A DNA stretch of 64,000 nucleotides from Lotus japonicus (taxonomy: Eukaryota > Streptophyta > Magnoliopsida > Fabales > Fabaceae), in NCBI RefSeq assembly GCF_012489685.1, contig NC_080045.1, positions 47,079,096 to 47,143,095 of the forward strand, given 5' to 3'. The translations under genes and the position numbers were made by a program. Of this stretch, positions 11,090-21,900 are shown one piece after another. How positions within the stretch are numbered: the stretch's first letter is position 1; each line of letters starts with the position of its first letter. The notes below the pieces were generated by a model, which worked only from the letters and a program-made list of their open reading frames with translations, was not told where the DNA came from and did not search any database.

Positions 11090-12305
11090 GCAGATAACTT
11101 TTACAATTAAGCATTATTTATGCAAAAATTATACAAGTCATTCTAAAGATAAGGTGGAGTATCTGGATTTTTAATAAGAGCCAATTACAATTACAAGTTT
11201 CAGTCCTGGCAGTACACTGGCCAAATCAGTACTGATCCATATGAACCAGCTATTCTGGTCTAGGTACTCAAATCATGGGATACTTAGAAGTGTATAATGT
11301 CACAAAAAATTCAGAAATTACCAAGCAATGATAGTCCAATTCATCCCCATGATTTAAAGTTTAAACCACTTTCTCCTTTTTCTCTAACATTTCGAGTGTC
11401 TACACAGAGAACACAACAATCAAAATGAGAAAAATGTTTCCTCAAACTATAAACTACTTCTGGAACAAGAAGTAACCAATGAATTTTGCAAACATCAATG
11501 GTTACATGATTGAAAAATATTATGAATAATGACACAAATATAACTAAGTGACATAACAAAACAGAGGATTCAGTCAGGAAAAAACAGAGAATGAAACAAC
11601 CACTTAGTTACTGAGGCTGTGAATCAGATCATGATATATATAAGATGAAGTTCAAACAATTTCCATAAGATTATTAGAAGAAAAGCTTTACTGAAGAACT
11701 GCTGATCAACCGACAGTAATATCTCAAATTCTGGTAGTGTCACTGTATGGTGTGGTGGATGAATTATTTTCCAAGATTTAATGGGTTTTGATACACGCAC
11801 ATCTATTTTCTCATCCATATCATTTTAACTCATTTTTTACCTCTATCTTTTATCTTATCACATCATCTATCATATTACTCATTTTCTTTGATGTTACTAT
11901 CTCTATTGGGTGAGCATGGATTTAACACGAAAACCAAATTCTAGTTGGCGTTTAGGTAGTATTAATCCCAGCAGAGTGCAGTTGCAGCATATGAAAGTTT
12001 GGCATCATTAATTTTCTAATGAGATAGATTTTGTAACAGTAGATAAACCAAAGTAATTCACATTATTACAATATCATTGCTGAAACGGAAATGAAAGGTA
12101 TTATTACACACAGAGGCATTGAGAGCCCTTATTTTTACAAACCATTGCAGAAGTGGAGTATTGTACTCCCCATCTTAAAAGTGCTTCCTAAACATGAATC
12201 AAATTAAAAACAAAGTGAAAATTTATGTGACAAACGAACTGCTCTTGCTTTTGGTTAACCAAAACATGCATGCCACATTGCCACGTTCTTCACTAGTAGT
12301 TGTCA
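11090..12305. other. Intergenic DNA downstream of ENOD2
   Basis: No gene is supported. The part next to 12306 should hold the ENOD2 3' UTR and poly(A) site on the minus strand, but no clear AATAAA could be singled out. Confidence 0.4.
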
Positions 12306-14402
12306 TTAATTTTTAGACGGTGGATAGTGACCATATGGTGGAGGGTTGTATCCTGGAGGTGGTTCATAAAGTGGTGGTTTCTCGTGAGGAGGTTCATAAA
12401 TGGGTGGTTTCTCATGGGGAGGTTCGTAAATGGGTGGTTTCTCATGAGGAGGTTGGTATAGTGGTGGCGGCTTCTCGTAAGGGGGGTGATACACAGGTGG
12501 TAGGTGATAAAATGGTGGGTAAGGAGTCGGATGCCCTGTGGGTGGCCTTTCATATGGAGGCGAATACACTGGTGGTGGTTTTTCTTGAGGCGGTTCATAC
12601 TCTGGTGGTGGTTTCTCATATGGAGGTGGATACGCAGGTGGTGGTTTCCAATATGGGGGTAGGTACACAGGTGGTGGTTTTTCCTGAGGAGGTTCGTACT
12701 CTGGTGGTGGTTGGTACTGTGATGGTGGCTTCTTATGAGGAGGTTGGTACTCTGGTGGTGGCTTTTCATGGGGTGGTTTCTCAAGTGGTGGCTTCTCAAA
12801 GGGTGGCTTCTCATGAGGTGGTTGGTATTTGGGTGGTGTTTTTTCATGTGGTGGCGCAATATGTGGTGGTTTCACATGAGGCGGTTGGTATCCTGGTGAT
12901 GGCTTCTGATGTGTAGGAGGCGGATGCACTGGTGGGGGGTTCTCATACGGTGGAGGTTGGTGGACTGGTGGTGGCTTCACATGTGGTGGTTGCCCATATG
13001 GTGGCTCATGAGTTGGAGGCTTCTTAATTGGTGGGCTCTTATGTGGAGGAGGTTGGTAGATTGGCGGCGGCTTCACATAAGGTGGCTTCTCATGAGGTGG
13101 TTTCTCATAGGGTGGCTTCTCATGGGGTGGTTTCTCATGCGGTGGAGGTTGGTAAACTGGTGGTGGCACCTCATGTGGCGGCTTTTCATGTGGTGGCTCC
13201 TCATGTGGTGGCTTCTCAAGTGGTGGTTTCTCATAAGGTGGCTTCTCATGTGGTGGTTTTTCATACGGTGGAGGATGGTACACTGGTGTCGGTTCCTCAT
13301 GTGGTGGTTGACGGTACACTGGTGGTGGCTCCTCATGGGGTAGTTTCTCATGCGGTGGTGGCTGGTACACTGGTGGTGGCTCCTCATATGGTGGTTTTTC
13401 ATGAGGTGGCTTCTCATGAGGTGGTTTCTCATAAGGTGGTTTCTCATGCGGTGGAGGGTGGTACAGTGGTGGTGGCTCCTCATGTGGTGGAGGCTCGTAC
13501 AATGGTGGTGGCTCTTCATGTGGTGGTTTCTCATGAGGTGGAGGGTGGTACACTGGCGGTGGCTCCTCATGGGGTGGTTTCTCATGTGGTGGAGGTTGGT
13601 ACAATGGTGGTGGTTTCTCTTGTGGTGGCTTCTCATGAGGTGGTTTCTCATAAGGGGGTTTCTCATGCGGTGGAGGATGGTACACTAGTGGTGGCTCTTC
13701 ATGTGGTGGTTTCTCATGTGGTGGAGGCTTGTACAGTGGTGGCTCTGGTGGCTTCTCATGAGGTGGTTTCTCATAAGGTGGTTCCCCATGCGGTGGAGGA
13801 TGGTACACTGGAGGTGGCTCCTCATGTGGTGGTTTCTCATGGGGTGGAGGCTGGTACAATGGTGGTGGCTCCTCGTGTGGTGGCTTCTCATGAGGTGGCT
13901 TCTCATGCGGTGGAGGATGGTATAGGGGTGGTGGCTCCACATGTGGTGGTTTCTCATGTGGTGGAGGCTGGTAGAGTGGTGGTGGCTCCTCATGTGGTGG
14001 TTTCTCATGTGGTGGTGGCTTCTCATATGGTGGCTTTTCATGAGGCGGTTTCTCATAAGGTGGTTTTTCATGTGGTGGAGGTTGGTACACTGGCGGTAGC
14101 TCCTCAGGTGGTGGAGGCTGGTATACTGGTGGTGTTTTTTCATGAGGGGGAGGCTCGTACTCTGGCGGCGGGTTTTCATACGGTGGTTTGTACACTGGTG
14201 GTGGTTTCTCATGAGGCGGTTGCTGATACACCGGTGGTGGCTTTACATATGGAGGGTGGTGGAACACTGGTGGTGGGTAGATTGGGGGTGGTGTCTCAAT
14301 TGGTGTAGGCTCATGAAGTGTGCGTCGATAATTAGCCAACACTGGAGGAGTGGTGATGCTCACCACTCCTAGCAGGAGCAACACTAGTTGTATAGAGATC
14401 AT
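12306..14402 (-). CDS. ENOD2: ENOD2-type early nodulin, hydroxyproline-rich cell-wall protein
   Basis: One uninterrupted 698-codon exon. Residues 1-24 are a signal peptide (hydrophobic core LVLLLLGVV, end of the signal near PVLA). The rest is almost only Pro-rich pentapeptide-type repeats: [20 protein letters not shown] and PPEYE. It closes with [12 protein letters not shown]. Alternating PPHEK and PPxYx blocks and this C-terminal ending are the signature of ENOD2 (N-75), a structural wall protein of the nodule parenchyma that forms the oxygen barrier. Known ENOD2 genes are intronless and this one is too. It is much longer than the roughly 300-residue family members I know, apparently by expansion of internal repeats. 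A long open frame on the opposite strand (13028-14308) is a compositional shadow. Alternative label: a generic repetitive proline-rich protein. Confidence 0.88.
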   Translation of the reverse strand: MISIQLVLLLLGVVSITTPPVLANYRRTLHEPTPIETPPPIYPPPVFHHPPYVKPPPVYQQPPHEKPPPVYKPPYENPPPEYEPPPHEKTPPVYQPPPPEELPPVYQPPPHEKPPYEKPPHEKPPYEKPPPHEKPPHEEPPPLYQPPPHEKPPHVEPPPLYHPPPHEKPPHEKPPHEEPPPLYQPPPHEKPPHEEPPPVYHPPPHGEPPYEKPPHEKPPEPPLYKPPPHEKPPHEEPPLVYHPPPHEKPPYEKPPHEKPPQEKPPPLYQPPPHEKPPHEEPPPVYHPPPHEKPPHEEPPPLYEPPPHEEPPPLYHPPPHEKPPYEKPPHEKPPHEKPPYEEPPPVYQPPPHEKLPHEEPPPVYRQPPHEEPTPVYHPPPYEKPPHEKPPYEKPPLEKPPHEEPPHEKPPHEVPPPVYQPPPHEKPPHEKPPYEKPPHEKPPYVKPPPIYQPPPHKSPPIKKPPTHEPPYGQPPHVKPPPVHQPPPYENPPPVHPPPTHQKPSPGYQPPHVKPPHIAPPHEKTPPKYQPPHEKPPFEKPPLEKPPHEKPPPEYQPPHKKPPSQYQPPPEYEPPQEKPPPVYLPPYWKPPPAYPPPYEKPPPEYEPPQEKPPPVYSPPYERPPTGHPTPYPPFYHLPPVYHPPYEKPPPLYQPPHEKPPIYEPPHEKPPIYEPPHEKPPLYEPPPGYNPPPYGHYPPSKN
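12320..14290. repeat. Coding minisatellite of the ENOD2 repeat domain
   Basis: On the plus strand the words GGTGGTTTCTCATGAGGTGG and GGTGGAGGTTGGTACA recur dozens of times. They appear in higher-order blocks of about 90-150 bases (for example those at about 13130, 13430, 13660 and 13780). This is the DNA basis of the length expansion. Confidence 0.8.
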
Positions 14403-14443
14403 GTCTCAGGTTGTGATGGATGAAAATGAAAACCATGAGAAAC

Positions 14444-14451
14444 TATTTATA
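14444..14451 (-). promoter_or_regulatory. TATA box of ENOD2
   Basis: The minus strand reads CTATAAATAG at 14452-14443, about 42 bases upstream of the ATG. It implies a very short leader (roughly 10-20 bases). Confidence 0.65.
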
Positions 14452-14610
14452 GGGAAGGGCATGGGGCCTTTTGCTCTCGAGGTTCCTTAGTTTTTTTATA
14501 CATAATAAAAAATATCTCCACCTGAAGTCAAAAGAAGGTAGGTGTGATTTTTGAGTCTGACATCAATCTGTTCAGTTCTGGTTTGGATTTTTATGAAAAA
14601 TGACCACTTG

Positions 14611-14675
14611 ATCTTTCTTAGCTGTAAAACAATTTGCAAAAACTAAAAGGGTTCAGGGTGATTCTTGTTAAAGAG
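14611..14675 (-). promoter_or_regulatory. Candidate nodule-consensus motifs upstream of ENOD2
   Basis: On the minus strand AAAGAT (14616-14611) and CTCTT (14675-14671) occur about 210-275 bases upstream of the ATG. These are the two organ-specific elements described for leghaemoglobin and other nodulin promoters. They are short words and common by chance, and the spacing is wider than in the classical pair. Confidence 0.25.
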
Positions 14676-14935
14676 AGTTCAGCAGTTGTGTTTATAAAAA
14701 TTGGATATCTAATCCAACGATGCAGATACGAAAATTTTAATGGCGGTTACAACCGCCTCTTAATAGTTTTTGAGATTAAATGTTGCCGCTAAATATTTAA
14801 AAGAGCTATTTAATTTCTAGTACACGCAAAATCTTTCTCCTTATAATCAACTAATTAATGGATTTCATTTAAAAAAAACTAATGTATTTACTTATAAATA
14901 ATTACCATTCAAAATAAAAACTTATTAATAATTAC

Positions 14936-15126
14936 GGCTTAAATGCACTTTTAGACCCCCAAGTTTACATTTTTTGCGATTGTTGACCATGATCTTATTT
15001 TTCTATGAACCGAGACTTTCTTCTGCATGCAAATTGCCTGAAGAGGGTCTCGTTTCGTAGAAAAATAAGATCAGAGTCAACAATCGCAAAAAATGTAAAC
15101 TTGGGTTTCAAAAATGCATTTAAACC
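14936..15126. mobile_element. Foldback MITE, near-perfect inverted repeat
   Basis: Left arm GGCTTAAATGCACTTTTAG plus CAAGTTTACATTTTTTGCGA and TGATCTTATTTTTCTA is mirrored by the right arm ending in GCATTTAAACC. The arms are about 75-80 bases with a short loop. Flanks AATAATTAC and AATAATTGA share 7 of 9 bases, suggesting a Mutator-type 9-bp target duplication. Confidence 0.75.
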
Positions 15127-15540
15127 AATAATTGAATATTTTACACGAAGGACTGCGACAAAATGGAGTAGTTAATTATGTATCTGCTCTTCTTGAAGCT
15201 CTTGCTTCCAAGATTTCATATTAATAAATCTTTTGCTTTAAAAAAAAATTATGTACCCAAAAAATGGAGTAGTTAGTTCTCTATTTTCATCTCATCTTTA
15301 ATTTGTTTTGACTATCTATTTCAAATGGATCATTATTCATGATTATATATATACGAACGTTTAAGAACTAAAAATAAATAAAACTTCAGAATTTTCAAAA
15401 TTGTTCTTCCAGTATATAAGCTAAATTAACTAATTTACATTTAAAAAAAAAACTAAATTAACTAAAATATCGCCAAGTAATTGTTTACTTCTTATACTAC
15501 TAAGGAACGTCGACGAAGTACTGAATAGATAGATTTTTAG

Positions 15541-15650
15541 TTCTTAAATGATAACTCAAGTGATAAGAGCTAAGGACGGTTTTAAGACGGAAAAGTTCCG
15601 AAATCAATTACTAAATGATGTAATTTAATTATCTTTCTGATTTAAAAAAA
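15541..15650 (+). mobile_element. Decayed SINE
   Basis: A degenerate box A (GATAACTCAAGTGATAAGAG) and a 3' end TTATCTTTCTGATTTAAAAAAA match the SINE family seen at 18347. The box B region is largely lost. Confidence 0.5.
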
Positions 15651-16384
15651 TTTGACAAATTCTTAAAATATTTATGATAATGACTTTCAAAAAAAAAATT
15701 ATGATAATGAGATAAGTACTTATTTCATTTCACTAACAATATTATCAAATCACTTAAGGGGGTCTCTTTCGGCTACATCGCTGAAACATATCACGAGAGG
15801 AAACTGAAGTCAAATGTCTTTTGAATGGAAAGACAAATAAAATTAGATACTACTAGATTTGGAGCAGAAATTAGATGATATATAACTCAACTCTCTTGTT
15901 GGACAGTTTGATCAGTTCATGCATTGCGTGGATCCTTCCGTGTGCAAGACAACGACAAAGGCAAAATGAAAAAGGTAAATTCAACTAATCAAGAAAACTG
16001 AGAGGGAAAGTGAAATAATAAAAGGGCAGGTGGAGGAAAAAAACAAAAAGCAAAAAGGAGATCAATAGTGCAAACTGTGTTGGACTGGAACGTGATTAAT
16101 TAAAGTCAAATAGATAACTGACGAGGGAAAAATGGGTTAACTATATTTTTAATCCTTGTAAGATAGATAGAGTTTGATTTTAGGAGTTTAATTTTTATGT
16201 TACACAATTAACCAATGAGATTTTAAGGATGTGAGAGAATATGTTTGTTTATTTAATTTCATTACTTAACGTGACACATCCTTAAAATCTGATTGGTTGA
16301 CGAGACATTATCGGTACGTCGTCATTTTTCTCTAATTTAGTTCTCATCAGCGTAAAGTTTAAAACTCATCTCCCACAAACATTT
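15651..16384. other. Non-coding stretch
   Basis: AT-rich DNA with short A runs and no supported gene. A LINE-tail-like piece lies just before it at about 15180-15248 (ends in AATCTTTTGCTTTAAAAAAA). Confidence 0.35.
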
Positions 16385-16455
16385 TTTTAGATCAGAAAGA
16401 TAAATTTCACTCTCTAAAAATTGATCTCTGAACTCTCCCCTTCCAACCCATATGT
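16385..16455 (-). mobile_element. SINE fragment abutting the LINE
   Basis: The complement reads a box-B-side segment (CAGAGATCAATTTTTAGAG) and the family 3' end TTATCTTTCTGATCTAAAAAAA. The 5' half is missing where the LINE tail begins. Confidence 0.45.
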
Positions 16456-16463
16456 CTCAGTTC

Positions 16464-17870
16464 TTTTTTTTGGTACATGAGCTGAAAAAAAAAGAAAAAC
16501 TACGTCCTCATAGAGGAGAAACCCGACGCATCCGCGAGAAGAAACAACCCCAAGCTAGGAAGGGGATGCTCAATCACCACCAAGGCCTCGCCTTGACCTG
16601 CTCCATGCTTAGCCAAGCAATCCGCGCACGCATTACCTTTTCTCAAAGTATGGTGAAGATACACCAACCATTCCCGGTCTAGGAGGTCTTTGATATCCCA
16701 GATCAGAGATGCATAAAGATGTGTAGAAGGAGGCACTGACTGAACCAACGTTACTACATCCAAGGAGTCGGATTGACAGTCCACTCTCCTGTACCCACGC
16801 TCCCACGCAATGGACAAACCATGGAAGAGCGCTTGCAGCTCAAGATGAAGGATACAAGCATCATCCATGAACCCAAAGAAACCACCCATCCATTGGCCCT
16901 GATCACTCCGAAAGCAGCCACCCAAACCACCCCGGCTGGGCTCTCCTCTAACGCTGGCATCGACATTCACCACCACACAATCGTGAAGCTCTGGAGTCCA
17001 CTTCACCAGCCGCGGGACCTGGAAGAGGCTGCCAACATCAGCAGCAAACATGCGCACAATATCAGAGGCCATGGCATTAATGTTCGCAACTAAAGCTTGC
17101 CAAGGGATCAACTTCTGCTCCATGCACCAAATATTACGAGCGCGCCACACCCACCACATAGTCGACATCGCAAGCGGGTTAACAGGAAGAAGCAAACCAC
17201 GAAGCCAAACCTTCACATCTACACTGGAAAACAGACCACCATTCGTGTCAAAACCCATTCGCTGCCAAATGGTACGAGCAGCTGCACAGTCTCTGAGGCA
17301 ATGCAACACTGTCTCGTCTCCATTGGTGCAACGACTACACGCCGCATCCACACCCATGCCACGCCGGAATCGACATAAATTAGTAGGCAAGGCTTCCCGA
17401 TATGCCAACCAGATGAACATGGAGCACGTGAGAGGGACTTTAAGCTTCCAAATCCACACACAATTAGCGCTAGGGTCCGATGGAACATCCCCCAACAACT
17501 GACGCTGCTCCAGGAGCCACCTATACCCTGTTGCTGTTGAATACAGACCCGACACATGACCTTTCCAGCGATAGCCATCCTGAACATGACAGTTAATACG
17601 ACACACAACACTCTGAATGTGGTTTGCAATCTGGACAGGAATGGGAGTCCAAAGCCGATCAAAGTTCCAACCCCCATTCTCCCAGACATCCTTAATACAA
17701 GTCTCTCTATCATGAATGTCCACATATGGTACAGAGTGACACAAGGCAGTCGGAGAGCACCAAGCAGAGTACCAGAAGCGAGACCCCCCATCACCCACTT
17801 GATATTCAAACCCAGGGAGAAGAATGTTACGAGCTTTCACAAAAGCTTTCCAAGTCGGGAACCCGGTCTA
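16464..17870 (-). mobile_element. 5'-truncated LINE with open zf-RVT and RNase H frame
   Basis: A 446-codon frame (17840 to 16500) has no internal stop. Residues about 100-190 are the plant LINE zinc-binding RT tail (CSRCTNGDETVLHCLRDC). Residues about 288-430 form an RNase H domain with candidate catalytic residues D294 (NVDAS), E334 (LHLELQAL) and D358 (CQSDSLD). The short 3' UTR runs into GTACCAAAAAAAA. RT and endonuclease are absent, as expected for a 5'-truncated insertion. The open frame means it inserted recently or has decayed little. It is unlikely to be a host gene. Confidence 0.82.
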
Positions 17871-18346
17871 TCTCCACTTCAACAATCTTTTCTTTATTCC
17901 TCTTAATAATATATACATGCACATGTATTTATAAATTGTGTTTAATATTTGATACTCAATTTAACTTCCCTTTTCATATCCCGCTAAACAAACAAAAATT
18001 GCACATTAGAAGAGAATAGAGGCGTTAATTGCCTAAAGTTTACATGTCATTTGATGTATTTTCTTTCTATTACAAAAAAAAGTCCTTTAATTTTTATTGG
18101 TGAATAAAAAAAAATTTCTTATTAAATAAAAAAGTTTTTTCTACTGAAATTGCATGATGAGGAGAAAAACTGTGGAATGATTATTTTATAATATATATAT
18201 ATTATATAAAATAATATATATACATAATACTTTTATATATATTGATTATTATATATATATATATATATATATATATTTCGCAATTGTGAAAACTCCAAAA
18301 AAATACTTTTAATAATACTCACTCCATAATTATAAGACAACTTATT
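17871..18346. other. AT-rich non-coding stretch with (TA)n
   Basis: No gene. A perfect TA dinucleotide run lies at 18249-18277, and another ATATAT-rich patch lies at 18190-18215. Confidence 0.6.
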
Positions 18347-18470
18347 CCCCGAAGGATAACTCAAAGTCTCAAGTAGTAAGAGCTGGTACATAGACATATC
18401 GGGTGAAGATAGGGAGATCCGGTGTTCAATCCCTAGAGGGTTGTAATTTATCTTTGCGATTTAAAAAAAT
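18347..18470 (+). mobile_element. tRNA-derived SINE
   Basis: Box A like CTCAAGTAGTAAGAGCT, box B like GGTGTTCAATCCC, and 3' end TTATCTTTGCGATTTAAAAAAA. Flanking AACTTA at 18339-18344 and 18471-18476 is a short candidate target duplication. Confidence 0.7.
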
Positions 18471-18514
18471 AACTTAGAGACATGGTTAATGTCCCTTTAT
18501 TTTTGTAAGGAAAA

Positions 18515-18515
18515 A

Positions 18516-18581
<66 letters not shown>

Positions 18582-18583
18582 TG
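18515..18583. repeat. (TA)n microsatellite inside a palindrome
   Basis: About thirty TA units run between AGGA and TCCT, so the whole block is self-complementary. It lies 400 bases upstream of the viral ORF. TA simple repeats are reported as preferred sites of florendovirus-type integrations. Confidence 0.85.
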
Positions 18584-18980
18584 ATGGGGAAGTAGGAACA
18601 TGCTAAATATGTTAGATATAAGTTATTTCTCTGTTCTGTTCTTATATAATTAAGCACTATGGTCGGGATCTGGACTGGTAGTACACTTTGAACTAAACTA
18701 AAATGAAAACTCTTTTGAAAACCTTCTAGGATTATTACTATTCAGACTTATGATCATCTCTGCAGCGGAGGCGTTGAAGGCAGTAAGTCCCTGTGTGGCA
18801 GTAAGTCTATATTGGCCATACTACAGACATGTTATTAAGTTCTGAATATTTTTAATGTCCTTGTTTAGTTTCTTTTTGTGGTGGCTTAAGTCTGATCCAG
18901 ATCTATACTGCTCAACTATTAAGAACAACGCAGAACCTAACTTATATTTCTAATTTATTTATCTGTTTCTATAGAACCAG
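18584..18980 (+). other. Possible viral leader or host flank before the EVE polyprotein
   Basis: This is AT-moderate sequence with several short ATG frames. No tRNA-Met primer-binding site was found, so the left boundary of the integrated virus is uncertain and part of the viral intergenic region is probably missing. Confidence 0.35.
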
Positions 18981-21900
18981 GTGATGGTGATGATACTTAC
19001 GGGCAAGGAAGATCTATCTTTCATGATGCTTCGCTCTTTCTCTTCTAAGCTTTCTTTCAGATCTTCCCAACCCTCTTCTTCTTCTATCGATCATCCTCAT
19101 CAATCCAATCAATTATCCAAATCTGTCTTCAAAGAAGAAATTCATTTTGAAGATATCAATCAAGATCTTGACAACTGGGAAATTCCAAAAATTTCTCATG
19201 CTGAGATCTACAAACCAAACGGATCCTTTTTCAAACGATCAGATTTCATTATCAAAACCGTTGAGCAAACCTACAAGCTCAGATCTGATGATGAAGAAAT
19301 CCATCTGCTTTCCGAGAAAAGCATCAAAGAACATATCAGCAAGAACTTCAACTATCTTCATATAGGTAGTGTTCAAGTTGGTCTTAAACCCCTAACCAGG
19401 AAATCTCTTGACATCGCTGTACTCCTTTGTCTTAGGGATGTTAGACATAATCAATTCCATGACTCCCTCTTAGGAACGGTTGAAACCAGCCTGAGTAATG
19501 GACCAATCTTTTTCAATTGCTTCCCAGATCTAACTGTTAGTCTGGAAGATAAAAACATTCTTGATGTCCTCTTCCTAAATATCAAGCTTCACGGCCTTGA
19601 TATGAAAGAAGATTCCATTCCAATCTCTTTGATCTACAGGGTTCAATACAAGGTAATGAACTCTATCAAATCTTATTTCTTGCGAACCAATTGTGAGAAA
19701 TCTGGAGAAACTACCCTCTTCCTCACAGATTATGATAAGGCCAATGTTATTGTGCCCAAAACCATCCAATGGAGTGATATCACCCTTCCAGAAAAATGGT
19801 CTTTGGAAAAGGCTACTCCAGCCCAACCTGCTGAAACTCCTGAGTTTCGTGAAATCATCCAACACCAATCTGGCCAAGTAGATCTCATCTTTGATAGGAG
19901 AAATTCCTTCTCTATCCCTAGATCTATTAGGACGTCCTCAAATGATTTCCAATCCGCCATGTCTAGAAGATCTTTTTCTATGACTAGAAGGAACCAGCCT
20001 GAGTCTAATGCTCGACCTTCCCTCTCTCATGACGGATCTACTATCCATTTAGCTGGATATGTCAATACCACTCCTGTCAAGACTACCTATGACAAGGGTG
20101 ATGAAGATCATCAATCCACCTTATCTCCAACGTATTCTTCTCTAGAAACCCCTGGAGAAACTTCTGATTTCATTGGAGCAATCACTACTGAATTCGTCAT
20201 CGACAAAGGAAGTATCAAGGCAGATTTCTACTCTGACCGATGGACTCAGCAAAGAAAATGGTTCTTTGCAAAGTATCAGGGTGAAAAGAGAAAGAAGATC
20301 CAAGAAAAATTCTATGGGTTCCTTGAGAAAACCCAGCAAAACATCTTCTTTTTTGAATGGTTTCAAGATTATGCCAACAAGAATTGGAAATCTTACCCCT
20401 TCCAAATTGACATGGTTAAATGGCAGCATAAGGATGGAAAAGAAACCCTTTCTAACCTGCCACCTAAAACTCCTTTCCTTCTTAAAGGAGCTCAATCTAC
20501 ACCTGTCCTAGCTTCTCCCTTCAAGACTAGGAAAGAAGAAGGTGATGTCACTGGTAAAGACATCAAAGACCTCATGGAACAATCCAATTATACCAATAAG
20601 TATCTTCAAATTCTTGGAGAATCCCAAGTGCAGGATTCCTCTTCCAGGAAAGGAAAAGAAAAGGTCAAGATTGAACCTTCCTCTTCTAATCTTGATATCC
20701 CTAAAGGATGTCAACTTGAAAAACCTCTTTTCAAACCTTTTCAAATCAGTAGCCGTTCCAGACACTCGGCTCAAACTCTTCGAGCAAAAAAGGAATCTGA
20801 CAATGAGCTCCTCCAAAAGGTGGTAGAGCAACTTCAGCTTCTCAAACAAGTTATTCCTGAGACTCCGGAACCTCCTGAGACTCCGGAACCTACTCCGGAA
20901 GCAGTTTCTAATCCCACTATTACTGCTCCTCCTCCTCCAAAAACTCGTACTTCTACTCGTAATACCTCTACTTCTTTAAATAATATTGAAGATGGTAAGG
21001 TTGAGTCTGATTCTGATATTCAATCTATGAAGTCTGACGTTCAATCTATCAAGAGTATTCCGGTCAATACTGTCATTCACAATTCTAAGAATCAGTGGAG
21101 AAAAGAAACCAAGCTCTACTATCCTAGAGCTACTGCTCCTGATCTTCTTTTAGAAGAATCTTCAAACTTCAAAAGCTTCAGTGCCAACAATGTCTATGAA
21201 TGGAATATTGATGGTGAAAACGAGTATGGCATCACCAAAATCCTCCAAAATATGACTATGGTAGCCACTGCCTATGTTACCGCCAACAATTGTCCTGAAT
21301 CTCTTATCGTTGAAGTCTTGGTTGCTGGTTTCTGTGGCCAGCTCAAAGGTTGGTGGGATAATTATCTCACTCAAGACGAGAAGGATCAGATCTTGACCGC
21401 TGTCAAGACTGATGAAGAAGGTAATCCTATCATGGAAGATGGCAAATTCATCTCTGATGCTGTCAACTCCTTAATCTTTACCATAGCCCAACATTTTGTT
21501 GGAGATCCTTCCCTCATCAAGGACAGATCTGGTGATCTTTTGTCCAATCTGAAGTGCAAATCTTTGGGTGATTTCAGATGGTATAAGGATACCTTCCTGA
21601 CCAGGGTTTACACCCGTGAAGACAGCCAACAAGCCTTCTGGAAAGAGAAATTCCTGGCCGGTCTTCCTAAATCTTTTGGCGACAAAGTTCGTGAGAAACT
21701 TAGAAGCCAAAATCCGGGGGGAGAAATCCCATATCACACCCTTAGTTATGGACAGCTCATAGCTATCATTCAAAGAGTTGCTCTCAAAATCTGTCAGGAT
21801 GACAAAATCCAACAGCAACTCACTAAGGAGAAGTCTCAGAATCGCAGGGATTTGGGTACTTTCTGCGAACAATTCGGAATTCAAGGTTGTCCCAAGAAAC

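Noticed and set aside
13028..14308. 426-codon open frame on the plus strand opposite ENOD2
   Set aside because: It is the antisense reading of the Pro-rich repeat (Val/Ser/His repeats), with no independent start context or family. Repeat composition explains the lack of stops.
18448..18657. Frame with alternating Tyr and Ile
   Set aside because: It is translation of the (TA)n microsatellite.
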